This document shows, piece after piece, positions 42,898 through 51,554 of a stretch of DNA of 64,000 nucleotides. The notes under the pieces are model-generated. The model did not search any database. It worked only from the letters and a program-made list of their open reading frames with translations, and had not been told where the DNA came from. This DNA comes from Roseomonas sp. (GTDB lineage Bacteria > Pseudomonadota > Alphaproteobacteria > Acetobacterales > Acetobacteraceae). Every line of letters starts with the position of its first letter. The stretch's first letter is position 1. The DNA is taken from positions 1-64,000 of the forward strand of contig JADCFX010000009.1 in assembly GCA_020249285.1 (NCBI GenBank), read 5' to 3'. A program made the position numbers and the translations under genes.

Positions 42898-43728
42898 ATG
42901 AATCTGAATTCCGTTAATACCAATATTGGGGCGATGACCGCCCTCCAGTCCTTGAACAGGACCAATGACGCGCTTGCCGCCGTGCAGAAGCGCGTCTCGA
43001 CCGGTTTCCGGGTCGCCGATGCAAAGGATGATGGTGGCGCCTTTGCCGTCGCCCAATCCGTGCGTGGTGACGTTGCCGGCCTGACCGCTGCCAATGAGCA
43101 ATTGGGCGGTCTAAAGGGTATCATTGATGTCACGCTCACAAGCCTGGGGCAGGTTTCCAAAACCATGGTGGAAGTGCGGACGGTTTTGACGCGCCTTGCC
43201 GACGGTACGATCAATGGGGCGCAGCGCGATCAGTACGAACAACAGTACGAACAGCTGAAAACACAAATCGAGCGCTTCATCGATGATGCAACCTATAATG
43301 AACGCACCTTGCTTTCGACAGCTGTTGCTGCGGGTGGGGGCGATATCGTCACGATTCGTAATGAGCAAGGCACTACCCTTACCCTCGCTGCCTTTGACGG
43401 CGCGACTGATTTTGTTGTGGATGCCGCACCTGCTGACGCGGCGGCTGCGCAGACGGCCATTACTGGAAACTGGACGGATATCAATCAAGCGATCAACGAC
43501 GCGCTCAATCGCTTGGGTGCCGATTCGCGTTATGTTGATTCCCAGATCGGTTATAATCGCGACAAGCTTGATGCCATTGAAGGCGGGCTTGGCGCCTTGA
43601 TTGATGCCGACATCGCCAAGGAAGCCGCACGACTTCAGGCGCTGCAAATTCGTCAACAGCTTGGCACGCAAACGCTTTCAATCACCAACCAAGCACCACA
43701 GGCGCTGATTTCCCTGTTTGGCCGGTGA
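42898..43728 (+). CDS. fliC: Short flagellin, copy 1
   Basis: A 276-residue flagellin. The conserved N-terminal D0/D1 part reads SVNTNIGAMTALQSLNRTND, then VQKRVSTGFRVADAKDDGGAFAVAQ. The C-terminal D0 part ends KEAARLQALQIRQQLGTQTLSI. Only a short variable middle (about residues 140-200) is present, so the filament subunit lacks large D2/D3 domains. A ribosome-binding site AAGGGA precedes the ATG. The 170-base upstream region is AT-rich and contains no gene; no clear flagellar promoter consensus is seen. No other flagellar genes occur nearby. It is secreted by the type III flagellar export system and polymerises outside the cell. Confidence 0.93.
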   Translation: MNLNSVNTNIGAMTALQSLNRTNDALAAVQKRVSTGFRVADAKDDGGAFAVAQSVRGDVAGLTAANEQLGGLKGIIDVTLTSLGQVSKTMVEVRTVLTRLADGTINGAQRDQYEQQYEQLKTQIERFIDDATYNERTLLSTAVAAGGGDIVTIRNEQGTTLTLAAFDGATDFVVDAAPADAAAAQTAITGNWTDINQAINDALNRLGADSRYVDSQIGYNRDKLDAIEGGLGALIDADIAKEAARLQALQIRQQLGTQTLSITNQAPQALISLFGR

Positions 43729-43785
43729 ACCAGAAGGATCGTTGGCGTGATCCGCTTTAATAGATCGCGGCAAGGTTTCGTGAAC

Positions 43786-43812
43786 CCGCAGCGTGAATGC
43801 TGCGGTGTTTTG
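43786..43812 (+). terminator. First hairpin downstream of flagellin copy 1
   Basis: CCGCAGC (43786-43792) pairs with GCTGCGG (43799-43805) around the loop GTGAAT, followed by TGTTTT. It lies 57 bases after the flagellin stop. Confidence 0.7.
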
Positions 43813-43813
43813 C

Positions 43814-43866
43814 CTTAGTGCGTGTCCCCTTCGCATTGCTTCATCCAACACGCACTAAGTTTTTGT
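43814..43866 (+). terminator. Second, long hairpin downstream of flagellin copy 1
   Basis: CTTAGTGCGTGT (43814-43825) pairs perfectly with ACACGCACTAAG (43848-43859) around a 22-base loop; TTTTTG follows. Directly adjacent to the first hairpin, it forms a tandem terminator or a 3' stabilising structure. Confidence 0.7.
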
Positions 43867-44092
43867 TTGATCGCTTTTCCAAGTCACCACGTGAGAACTC
43901 GTGGCTTGAGAATGTTTTTTGATCACCGAGTTCAAGGCTACAGTACGCCAAACTTTATCCAGCACGATATTTTTTGCATCTAAAAAAACTCGGCGAAGAT
44001 TTTAAAATAATCTGATCATTTACTGAAAATTATTCTTTTAGTGTCAGTTTCATCTCAGCCCAAAATGGGTTTGCGATAAAGGAAAAACTCCG
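43867..44092 (+). promoter_or_regulatory. AT-rich intergenic region upstream of flagellin copy 2
   Basis: Together with the two hairpins, this forms the only gene-free stretch longer than 300 bases that contains no RNA gene (43729-44092). It becomes AT-rich after about 43920. It contains an imperfect inverted repeat around 43880-43907 (CACCACG and CGTGG). No confident sigma-28 or sigma-54 box is recognised. It should hold the promoter and leader of the second flagellin gene. Confidence 0.4.
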
Positions 44093-44941
44093 ATGAGCAT
44101 CACCTCAGTTATTACAAATGTCGGTGCCATGACGGCACTGCAGTCTCTCAACCGCACCAATGATGCCTTGTCTGAGGTGCAGAAGCGTATCTCCACCGGC
44201 TATCGCGTCGCCGATGCCAAGGATGATGGGGGCGCCTTTGCGGTTGCGCAAACGATTCGGAGCGACACAGCCTCCCTCGGCGCAGTCAATGAGCAATTGG
44301 GCGGGCTTCGCGGCTTGGTTGACATCTCACTTACGGCCCTTGAACAGGTTTCAAAAACCATGATCGAGGTACGCAGCGTGCTGACACGCCTTTCCGATGG
44401 CACCATCACTGGGGAAGCGCGCGATCAGTATAATCAGCAATACGCGCAGCTTCGCGATCAGATAACCAATTTCCTGGAAGATGCCGATTACTTTGGACGC
44501 AACCTGCTGACCGGCACATCGCCTGCAGACGATGTCGTGACACTAAGAAGCGAATCAGCAGATGCGGCGGATTTATATACCTTGCCCGCGCTGGGTCCCA
44601 ATACGAATTTTCTTGTCATGGTTGGGCCCTTCGCGACAGATGCCGATGCACGCGCTGCGCTGGACCCGGCAACTGGGGATTTCACCGACATCAACAATAC
44701 CATCAATGATGCGATGAACAGGCTTGGGTCGGATGCGCGCTACATTGACGCGCAGATCAATTACAATGGCAGCAAGCTTGATGCCATGGAAGCAGGGCTT
44801 GGCAATTTGATCGATGCGAATCTGGCCAAGGAATCCGCACGCCTCCAGGCGCTACAAATCCGCCAGCAGCTTGGTAGCCAAACGCTTTCCATCGCGAATC
44901 AGGCGCCACAATTCCTGACATCACTCTTCGGCGGCCGCTGA
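44093..44941 (+). CDS. fliC: Short flagellin, copy 2
   Basis: A 282-residue paralogue of copy 1. The N-terminal part SVITNVGAMTALQSLNRTND, then VQKRISTGYRVADAKDDGGA, and the C-terminal KESARLQALQIRQQLGSQTL, then ending SLFGGR, match copy 1 closely. The two differ most in the middle third, which is surface-exposed in the filament. A GGAAAAA ribosome-binding stretch precedes the ATG. Tandem flagellins with separate leaders suggest different timing or filament position (inference). It converges with the racemase gene, and GGCGCTTC (44962-44969) pairs with GAAGCGCC (44974-44981) at the junction. Confidence 0.93.
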   Translation: MSITSVITNVGAMTALQSLNRTNDALSEVQKRISTGYRVADAKDDGGAFAVAQTIRSDTASLGAVNEQLGGLRGLVDISLTALEQVSKTMIEVRSVLTRLSDGTITGEARDQYNQQYAQLRDQITNFLEDADYFGRNLLTGTSPADDVVTLRSESADAADLYTLPALGPNTNFLVMVGPFATDADARAALDPATGDFTDINNTINDAMNRLGSDARYIDAQINYNGSKLDAMEAGLGNLIDANLAKESARLQALQIRQQLGSQTLSIANQAPQFLTSLFGGR

Positions 44942-44967
44942 TCGCCACGCGGCTAAACCCGGGCGCT

Positions 44968-45708
44968 TCAACCGAAGCGCCTGGGCCTGATCCCGGCGTG
45001 AAACCAGGTGATCATCGAATAAATATCGTAAACCGGCAGGCCAAGCGCATTCCGCAAGGCCGCCGCATAGGGCGGCATATTCGTGCATTCCAGCACAATG
45101 GCGCCGACATCGGGGTGGCGCGCGACCAATTCCCGCCCGGCATCCAGGATATCCTGCGTCGCCAGATCAATATCCATATCCTGATGATCGGCGCGGATCA
45201 GCACGCGGAAGAACTCCCGCCCGCCTTCCGTGCCGACACAGGGGATATCGCGCGCAACACCTGCGGCATCCAGATGCGCGGGCGTTAGGCTTTGCTTGCT
45301 GACCGTAATCACGCCAACACGCTTGCCGGGCGGTAGCGTCGCCTGCACCCAAGGCACCTGCATCAGCGACGATGTGGCTACCGGCACCTGCACCGCTTCG
45401 GCCAATTCGCGCTGGAAAAGCGAAAGGAAGCCGCAATTGGTGGTGATCGCCTCGGCGCCCAGCTGCACCAGCTCCTCAGCGGCGGCGATGAAATCCGGCA
45501 AAAGCCCCTTCGCCCCCAACAGCACAACTTTCTCCGGTGTCGCGCCGCGCACCACGCGAAACAGCACGGGGAAGGGCCAGGTTTCGCCATTGCCCATATC
45601 GCCGGGAATACGGGGAAATCGCGCTTCCAGCATCAGAATGCCAAGCGGCGCGCCATAGATGGATTTGCCGCCGCGTGCGATGCGCGGCGCTGCATTTGGG
45701 GTGTTCAT
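44968..45708 (-). CDS. Aspartate/glutamate racemase-family protein
   Basis: A 246-residue protein of the Asp/Glu/hydantoin racemase superfamily. The two catalytic-cysteine positions appear as ITTNCGFLSLFQ and VLECTNMPPYAAAL, and GKRVGVITVSKQSLTPAHL is the strand between the two lobes. Related proteins racemise aspartate, glutamate or hydantoins, or act as maleate isomerases; substrate here is unknown. It is divergent from the following Bug receptor with 55 bases between the starts, so both probably use promoters in that gap, and a shared catabolic theme is possible. Confidence 0.8.
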   Translation of the reverse strand: MNTPNAAPRIARGGKSIYGAPLGILMLEARFPRIPGDMGNGETWPFPVLFRVVRGATPEKVVLLGAKGLLPDFIAAAEELVQLGAEAITTNCGFLSLFQRELAEAVQVPVATSSLMQVPWVQATLPPGKRVGVITVSKQSLTPAHLDAAGVARDIPCVGTEGGREFFRVLIRADHQDMDIDLATQDILDAGRELVARHPDVGAIVLECTNMPPYAAALRNALGLPVYDIYSMITWFHAGIRPRRFG

Positions 45709-45763
45709 CCGGCAAGCTTAAGCGGCTAAACTGCCCTGCAACAATCTCAAGGAGTTCCAATTC

Positions 45764-46750
45764 ATGCGCCGTAGCCTGATTGCCGCCTTGCTTGCTTCCG
45801 TCATCGCTGTCCCCGCCCTGGCCCAGGGCGATGCTTGGCCTAACCGCCCCATCACGCTGATGGGCGGATTCCCCAATGGCGCGGGTACGGATATTTATGC
45901 GCGGCGGTTGGCCGAACCACTTTCCCGCGCGCTTGGCCAGCCCGTGGTGGTGGATAGCCGCACCGGGGCAGGGGGCAATATCGGGTCTGATTTCGTCGCG
46001 AAATCCAGGCCCGATGGCTACACCTTCTATTTCGGCACGGCTGGCACGCACGCCATCAATGCCGCGCTCTATAAGAACCTGCCCTTTGACGTGCAGCGGG
46101 ATTTCACGCCTGTCGTGCTGCTGGGCGATGTGCCCAATGTCATGATCGTGAGCCCCGAAAAGCGCCCGCAATTCCAGAATTGCGCGCAGGTGCTGGCAGC
46201 GGCGCGGGCGCGGCCCCAGGCGGTTTCCTATGGCTCAACCGGCAATGGCGCCTCCACCCATCTGGCCGGGGTGCAATTCGCCATCGCCGCCAATCTGGAT
46301 TTGCTGCATGTGCCCTATCGCGGCCAGCCAGGCGCCATGGCGTCCTTGCTCGCGGGCGATACCGACCTGTTCTTCAACCAATCCGGCGCCGCCATGGGGC
46401 CGATCCGCCAAGGCCAGGTAAGGCCGCTTGCGGTGATGAGCCCGGCGCGGCTCGCCGCACTCCCGGATGTGCCCACCGTGGCCGAGGCTTGCGGCACACC
46501 GCCCATGGATACCAGCACCTGGTATGCGATTCTGGCCCCAGCCGGCCTGCCGGACCCGATCCTGCGGCGCATGAATACCGAGATCAATCGCATCATCACC
46601 ACGCCCGAATTCCGCACTTGGCTGGTGCAGGACCAGGCCATCACGCCCCCCGCCGCGCCCAATTCGCCCGAGCAGTTCCGCGAAACCCTGGCGCGCGATA
46701 TTGCCCGCTGGGCGGAAGTGGTGCGCCGTTCCGGTGCCACGGTGGATTGA
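45764..46750 (+). CDS. Bug/TctC-type tripartite tricarboxylate transporter substrate-binding protein
   Basis: A 328-residue periplasmic receptor. Signal RRSLIAALLASVIAVPALAQ, cleaved after ALA or AQG. The mature protein begins WPNRPITLMGGFPNGAGTDI and continues VVVDSRTGAGGNIGSDFVAK, then YGSTGNGASTHLAGVQF. The first loop has FPNGAG where most relatives have FPPGG, which may shift ligand preference. No TctA/B genes are adjacent. It precedes an acyl-CoA dehydrogenase/CoA-transferase pair and may supply their acid substrate (inference). Confidence 0.9.
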   Translation: MRRSLIAALLASVIAVPALAQGDAWPNRPITLMGGFPNGAGTDIYARRLAEPLSRALGQPVVVDSRTGAGGNIGSDFVAKSRPDGYTFYFGTAGTHAINAALYKNLPFDVQRDFTPVVLLGDVPNVMIVSPEKRPQFQNCAQVLAAARARPQAVSYGSTGNGASTHLAGVQFAIAANLDLLHVPYRGQPGAMASLLAGDTDLFFNQSGAAMGPIRQGQVRPLAVMSPARLAALPDVPTVAEACGTPPMDTSTWYAILAPAGLPDPILRRMNTEINRIITTPEFRTWLVQDQAITPPAAPNSPEQFRETLARDIARWAEVVRRSGATVD

Positions 46751-46816
46751 AGCGCCCATCAGCCTTGCAACCCTGTCGTGCCGGCCCTAATCGAAGGGCA
46801 AATCGGAGCAAAAACA

Positions 46817-47983
46817 ATGGATATGCATCATTCCCAGGAAGCCCACGCCGAAATCCGTGAGGAAGTGCGCAAGCTCTGCGCGCGCTTCCCCGGCGAGTAT
46901 TGGCGCGAGCTTGATACCCGTCGCGGCTACCCGACCGAATTCGTCAAGGCGCTGACCGATGCCGGCTGGCTCGCCGCGCTGATCCCGGAAGAATATGGCG
47001 GGTCTGGCCTGCCGCTTTCGGCTGCCGCCGCAATTCTGGAAGAAATCCACGCCACGGGCTGCAATGCGGCGGCCTGTCACGCGCAGATGTATATCATGGG
47101 CACCATCCTGAAGCATGGCAGCCCGGAGCAGAAGCAGAAGTATCTGCCCAAAATCGCCACCGGCGAATTGCGCCTGCAAGCCTTTGGTGTGACGGAACCG
47201 ACCAGCGGCACCGATACCACCAGCCTGCGCACCTTCGCGCAAAAGCAGGGCGACAAATACATCGTCAATGGCCAGAAGATTTGGACCAGCCGCGCGGAAC
47301 ATTCCGATCTGATGCTGCTGCTGGCGCGCACCACGCCGCGCGACCAGGTGGCCAAGCGCACCGATGGGCTTTCCACCTTCATCGTGGATATGAAGAAGGC
47401 GCTCGGGAGTGGCCTGACCATCCGCCCGATCCGCACCATGATGAACCATAACTCCTGCGAGGTCTTTTTCGACAATATGGAAGTCCCCGCCGAGAACATG
47501 GTCGGCCAGGAAGGCAAGGGCTTCCGCTATATCCTTGATGGCATGAATGCCGAACGCCTGCTGATCTCAGCCGAGACCATTGGCGATGCCAAATGGTTCA
47601 TCAATAAGGCCGTGGATTATTCGAAGCAGCGCGTGTTGTTTGGCCGCCCGATCGGCCAGAATCAGGGCGTGCAATTCCCAATCGCCAAGGCCTATGCCCA
47701 GATGCGCGCCGCCGAAGCGCTGATCCAGAAGGGTTTGGAGAAATTCGAAGCCGGCCTGCCCTGTGGTGAGGAAGCCAATATGGGCAAGATGCTCGGCGCC
47801 GATGCGGCCTGGGCGGCGGCGGAAGCCTGCGTTCAGACCCATGGCGGCTTCGGCTTTGCCGAGGAATATGATGTGGAGCGCAAATTCCGCGAAGCGCGGC
47901 TTTATCAAGTGGCGCCGATCAGCACCAATCTGGTACTGAGTTATGTGGGCGAGCATGTGCTCGGGATGCCGCGGTCTTACTGA
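46817..47983 (+). CDS. Acyl-CoA dehydrogenase-family flavoprotein
   Basis: A 388-residue FAD enzyme. Start 46817 (MDMHHSQEAHAEIREEVRKL) follows GGAGCAAAAAC; the more upstream start lacks similarity. Family marks are EEYGGSGLPLSAAAAILEEI, the FAD loop QAFGVTEPTSGTDTTSLRTF, WTSRAEHSDLMLLLAR and HGGFGFAEEYDVERKFREAR. Where many members have the catalytic Glu in a YEGT motif, this protein reads LYQVAPIST, so the base must come from elsewhere or the reaction differs. The stop overlaps the CoA-transferase start by one base, which suggests that the transferase makes the CoA ester that this enzyme oxidises. Confidence 0.88.
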   Translation: MDMHHSQEAHAEIREEVRKLCARFPGEYWRELDTRRGYPTEFVKALTDAGWLAALIPEEYGGSGLPLSAAAAILEEIHATGCNAAACHAQMYIMGTILKHGSPEQKQKYLPKIATGELRLQAFGVTEPTSGTDTTSLRTFAQKQGDKYIVNGQKIWTSRAEHSDLMLLLARTTPRDQVAKRTDGLSTFIVDMKKALGSGLTIRPIRTMMNHNSCEVFFDNMEVPAENMVGQEGKGFRYILDGMNAERLLISAETIGDAKWFINKAVDYSKQRVLFGRPIGQNQGVQFPIAKAYAQMRAAEALIQKGLEKFEAGLPCGEEANMGKMLGADAAWAAAEACVQTHGGFGFAEEYDVERKFREARLYQVAPISTNLVLSYVGEHVLGMPRSY

Positions 47984-49110
47984 TGGCCTCTCAGCCTTTG
48001 AAGGGCCTGTTCGTCGTTTCGATGGAACAGGCCGTGGCCGCCCCATATTGCGCTTCCCGGCTTGCCGATGCCGGGGCGCGCGTCATCAAGATCGAACGGC
48101 AGGAAGGTGATTTCGCCCGCGCCTATGATGCGGTGGCGAATGGGCAATCCAGCTATTTCATCTGGCTCAATCGCGGCAAGGAAAGCCTGTGCCTTGATAT
48201 CAAAAAGCCGGACGACAAGGCGTTGCTTGATGCGCTGATCGCCAAGGCCGATATCTTCATCCAGAACCTTGCACCTGGCGCCATGGCGCGGGCTGGCTTT
48301 GGCTCGGCTGAATTGCGTGCCAAGCATCCGCGCCTGATTACCGTTGATATTTCGGGTTATGGCGAGGAAGGCGAATACGCCGCCATGAAGGCCTATGACC
48401 TTCTGGTGCAGGCAGAAACTGGCCTCGCTTATGTGACTGGCCGCGCGGAAGGCCCTGGGCGCGTGGGTGTTTCCGCCTGTGATATCGCCTGCGGCATGCA
48501 TGCCTATGCGGCGGTGTTGGAAGCCCTGATTGATCGCGGCATTACCGGCAAGGGCAAGGGCATTGCCGTATCCCTGTTTGATGGCATGGCGGATTGGATG
48601 ACGGTGCCGCTGCTGCAATATGAAGGCACTGGCCGGAACCCGCCGCGCATTGGCATGGCGCATCCTTCCATCTGCCCCTATGGTGCCTTCACCACCAAGG
48701 ATGGCGCGGATGTGCTCATTGCCATCCAGAATGAGCGTGAATGGGCCGGCTTCTGCGCCCATTTCCTTGATGAGCCTGATCTGCCTGAGCGGGAGGGGTT
48801 CCGCGTCAATAATGAACGTGTCGCCAATCGCCCCATGGTGGATGGCCATATCGGCAAGATGTTCGCGACCCTGACGCGGGAAGAATGCGCGGCCAAGTTG
48901 CGCCGTGCCAATATTGCCTTTGGCTTCATCAATGATTGCGGCGGCCTGCGTGATCATCCTGCGCTGCGCCGCGTGACGGTGGAAACGGAAAAGGGCCCGA
49001 TCAAGATCGGCGCGCCGCCGGCGAAGCTTTCCGACGGGGCGCGCAACCTGGGGGCTGTGCCGCGGCTTGGGGAGCATTCGGCGGCCATTCGGGCGGAATT
49101 CGGCGGCTGA
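47983..49110 (+). CDS. CaiB/BaiF (family III) CoA-transferase
   Basis: A 375-residue class III CoA-transferase. The N-terminal segment LKGLFVVSMEQAVAAPYCASRLADAGARVIKIERQ is typical. The region SSYFIWLNRGKESLCLDIK leads on to FIQNLAPGAMARAGFG. The catalytic-Asp position is likely the Asp of LKHPRLITVDISGYGEEG-like ITVDISGYGEEGEYAAMKAYD, where YD-L is conserved. It transfers CoA between carboxylic acids. Its ATG overlaps the acyl-CoA dehydrogenase stop (TGATG). Two Bug receptors flank the pair, so an imported organic acid is the probable substrate. Confidence 0.88.
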   Translation: MASQPLKGLFVVSMEQAVAAPYCASRLADAGARVIKIERQEGDFARAYDAVANGQSSYFIWLNRGKESLCLDIKKPDDKALLDALIAKADIFIQNLAPGAMARAGFGSAELRAKHPRLITVDISGYGEEGEYAAMKAYDLLVQAETGLAYVTGRAEGPGRVGVSACDIACGMHAYAAVLEALIDRGITGKGKGIAVSLFDGMADWMTVPLLQYEGTGRNPPRIGMAHPSICPYGAFTTKDGADVLIAIQNEREWAGFCAHFLDEPDLPEREGFRVNNERVANRPMVDGHIGKMFATLTREECAAKLRRANIAFGFINDCGGLRDHPALRRVTVETEKGPIKIGAPPAKLSDGARNLGAVPRLGEHSAAIRAEFGG

Positions 49111-49187
49111 TTTGCGCCGGGGGCTGGAAGCTGCCTCCCCGTGCGCCAATTTCAATGACAGTTTCATGTCAACGGGGAGTATTTTCC

Positions 49188-50165
49188 ATGCAACGTCGTG
49201 ATATTCTGGGTCTTGCTGGCGCCGCCGCGCTGACCCCTTTTGCCAAGCCCGCCCTGGCGCAAGCCTGGCCTTCCGGCCCTGGCCGCATCATCGTGCCCTT
49301 CGCCGCCGGCGGCCCCACGGATATTCCGGCGCGCCTGATTGCGGAGGAAATGTCCAAATTCCTGCCGGCGCGCCTGGTGGTGGAAAACCGCACTGGATCG
49401 GGCGTGGTGATCGGCACGGATCTGGTCAGCAAGGCGCCCAAGGATGGGCAGACAATCCTCTACACCACCATCGCCCATGCCTGCCTGCGCGCGCTGTTTG
49501 ACCGCCTGCCCTTTGATCCGGTCGCGGATTTCACGCCGACAACCTATATCGGCCAAATCCCGATGATCATGCTGGTCAATAAGGACCTGCCCGCGCGCAC
49601 CCTGCCAGAGCTGATTGACCTGCTGCGCAAGAACCCCGGCAAGTATGATTACGCGTCCAGCGGCAATGGCGGCGCGGTGCATTTGGCGAGTGAGTTGTTT
49701 TTGCATATGGCGGGCGGGCTTAAGGCCAATCACATCCCCTTCCGCGGGTCATCCGCCGCCATGCCGGAAGTGCTTTCCGGGCGTATTCCGATCATGCTGG
49801 ATGTCGCAGCGGCGGCGCTGCCTTACATGCAGCGCGGCGAGTTGCGGGCGCTTGCGATCAGCACCAAGGAACGCATGCCCTATGCGCGCGACCTGCCGAC
49901 CTTCATCGAAGGCGGCGTTGCGGGGTATGAGGCCTATACGTGGCACATGGCGCTGGTGCCTTCAGGGACACCTGCCGCGACGGTGCAGGCTATCAATGCT
50001 GCCTTCAACCGCGCCCTGTCGCAGGATTCGGTGAAGAACAGGCTTTCCGATCTGACGATGGACGTCACCACCAACAGCACGCCAGAAAGTGCGGCGCGCT
50101 TCCTCGCCGCTGAAATGGCGAAGTGGGAACCCATCATCCGCGCCGCCGGCATCAAGCCGAATTGA
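49188..50165 (+). CDS. Bug/TctC-type tripartite tricarboxylate transporter substrate-binding protein
   Basis: A 325-residue periplasmic receptor. Start 49188 (MQRRDILGLAGAAAL) follows GGGGAG; the signal is twin-arginine-like and ends ALAQA. The mature part is WPSGPGRIIVPFAAGGPTDI, then VVENRTGSGVVIGTDLVSKA, then YASSGNGGAVHLASELFL, all standard. It is the third Bug receptor in the window and again lacks a linked membrane component. It lies 77 bases after the CoA-transferase gene, and its position suggests the same catabolic unit. Confidence 0.9.
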   Translation: MQRRDILGLAGAAALTPFAKPALAQAWPSGPGRIIVPFAAGGPTDIPARLIAEEMSKFLPARLVVENRTGSGVVIGTDLVSKAPKDGQTILYTTIAHACLRALFDRLPFDPVADFTPTTYIGQIPMIMLVNKDLPARTLPELIDLLRKNPGKYDYASSGNGGAVHLASELFLHMAGGLKANHIPFRGSSAAMPEVLSGRIPIMLDVAAAALPYMQRGELRALAISTKERMPYARDLPTFIEGGVAGYEAYTWHMALVPSGTPAATVQAINAAFNRALSQDSVKNRLSDLTMDVTTNSTPESAARFLAAEMAKWEPIIRAAGIKPN

Positions 50166-50230
50166 TCTTCTGCCGGCGTGGGCTCAGCCTTCGCCCGCTT
50201 CATATCTGCTGCCACTGAAAGGCCACCGCC

Positions 50231-51235
50231 ATGACCAAGCTGCCCGCTTCGATGAATTTCGTGGACCATGGCAAGGGCGGCGGGCCTGAGGTTCTGGTGC
50301 CGGCACAAACCGCCGTTCCAAACCCGGCGGCGGATGAGGTGCTGATCCGTGTTATGGCGACAGGCGTCAATCGCCCGGATGTGGCGCAGCGGGAGGGCAG
50401 CTACCCGCCACCGCCCGGCGCCTCGCCCATTATCGGCCTGGAATGCGCTGGTGAGGTTGTCGCGCTGGGGGCGGCCGTCACGCGCTATCGTGTGGGGGAT
50501 CGCGTTTGCGCGCTGACCAATGGCGGCGCCTATGCCGAATATTGCGCCGCCCCCGAAGCGCAAACCCTGCCCTGGCCGAAGGGCTATGATGCCCTGCACG
50601 CCGCTGCCCTGCCTGAGACCTATTTCACCGTCTGGGCCAATCTGTTTGGCCATGGGCGGCTTACGGCGGGGGAGACGGTGCTGATCCATGGCGGCACTTC
50701 CGGCATTGGCGTCACCGCCATTCAATTGGCCAAAGCCTTCGGCGCACGCGTAATCACCACCGCCGGGAATGCGACGAAATGCGCCGCCTGTCTGGAATTG
50801 GGCGCCGATGCCGCGATTGACTATCGCACCCATGATTTCGCGGAAGAAGTAAAACGCCTGACGGATGGCAAGGGCGTGGATGTCATTCTGGATATGGTCG
50901 GCGCCGATTACTTCGCGCGTAACCTGAAAAGCCTGGCGCGTGATGGCCGGCTGGTGATCATTGCCTTCCTCGGCGGCTTCAAGACGGAAGCTGATCTGCG
51001 CCCGATCATGGTCAAGCGGCTGACGGTCACCGGCAGCACCATGCGCCCGCGCACCACGGCGGAGAAAGGGGAAATCGCGACAGCGCTCGCCACCAAAGTC
51101 TGGCCGATGCTGGAAGCGGGCAAGGCGGGGCCGCGCATTTTTCAGACCTTCCCATTGGCAGAAGCGGCGGCGGCGCATCGCCTCATGGAAAGCAGCGCAC
51201 ATATCGGCAAGATCATGCTGAAGGTGGCGGATTAG
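50231..51235 (+). CDS. NAD(P)H:quinone oxidoreductase, zeta-crystallin/PIG3-like (MDR family)
   Basis: A 334-residue medium-chain dehydrogenase without zinc ligands. It begins [17 protein letters not shown] after a short head, with [21 protein letters not shown], then [12 protein letters not shown]. The NADPH motif is [20 protein letters not shown]. The motif YPPPPGAS and the absence of GHE-type zinc residues mark the PIG3/quinone-reductase branch. It reduces quinones or activated enones. The start is ATG 50231, 65 bases after the Bug gene. A small membrane protein gene follows after nine bases. Confidence 0.9.
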   Translation: MTKLPASMNFVDHGKGGGPEVLVPAQTAVPNPAADEVLIRVMATGVNRPDVAQREGSYPPPPGASPIIGLECAGEVVALGAAVTRYRVGDRVCALTNGGAYAEYCAAPEAQTLPWPKGYDALHAAALPETYFTVWANLFGHGRLTAGETVLIHGGTSGIGVTAIQLAKAFGARVITTAGNATKCAACLELGADAAIDYRTHDFAEEVKRLTDGKGVDVILDMVGADYFARNLKSLARDGRLVIIAFLGGFKTEADLRPIMVKRLTVTGSTMRPRTTAEKGEIATALATKVWPMLEAGKAGPRIFQTFPLAEAAAAHRLMESSAHIGKIMLKVAD

Positions 51236-51244
51236 GCGCGGCAC

Positions 51245-51430
51245 TTGTTCTATCTGCTGCTGCTTGCCGCGCTGTTCTGCGCCCTGCTGTTGTGGCGTCA
51301 ACCGCGCGGGGCGGGCAGGGCGCTGACAGCGGGGGCCGCGGTGCTGTTCCTCGCCGGGGCGCTGATGTTGCTGTTGCGACGTGGTTTTCTGCCAGGCCAT
51401 GGCCCCAGGCGCTGGACAACAAATGGTTAG
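51245..51430 (+). CDS. Small two-helix membrane protein of unknown function
   Basis: A 61-codon frame from TTG 51245. The first hydrophobic helix is FYLLLLAALFCALLLW, followed by RQPRGAGR and a second helix (LTAGAAVLFLAGALMLLLRR), then a basic tail. The pattern of two helices with a positively charged loop looks like a genuine small inner-membrane protein and not a chance frame. It follows the quinone reductase stop by nine bases. No family is recognised and the TTG start is uncertain. Confidence 0.55.
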   Translation: MFYLLLLAALFCALLLWRQPRGAGRALTAGAAVLFLAGALMLLLRRGFLPGHGPRRWTTNG

Positions 51431-51554
51431 GCGCGGCACTGACAAAAAATTGCCATTTTCTATTTTGTAACAGATAGGCTTGAATGGCCTTGAGTGATTC
51501 GCGTCTTTGGCGAAATCGCTCAGGGTCTAGCGCTTGGGGGCACGCCATAACGCG

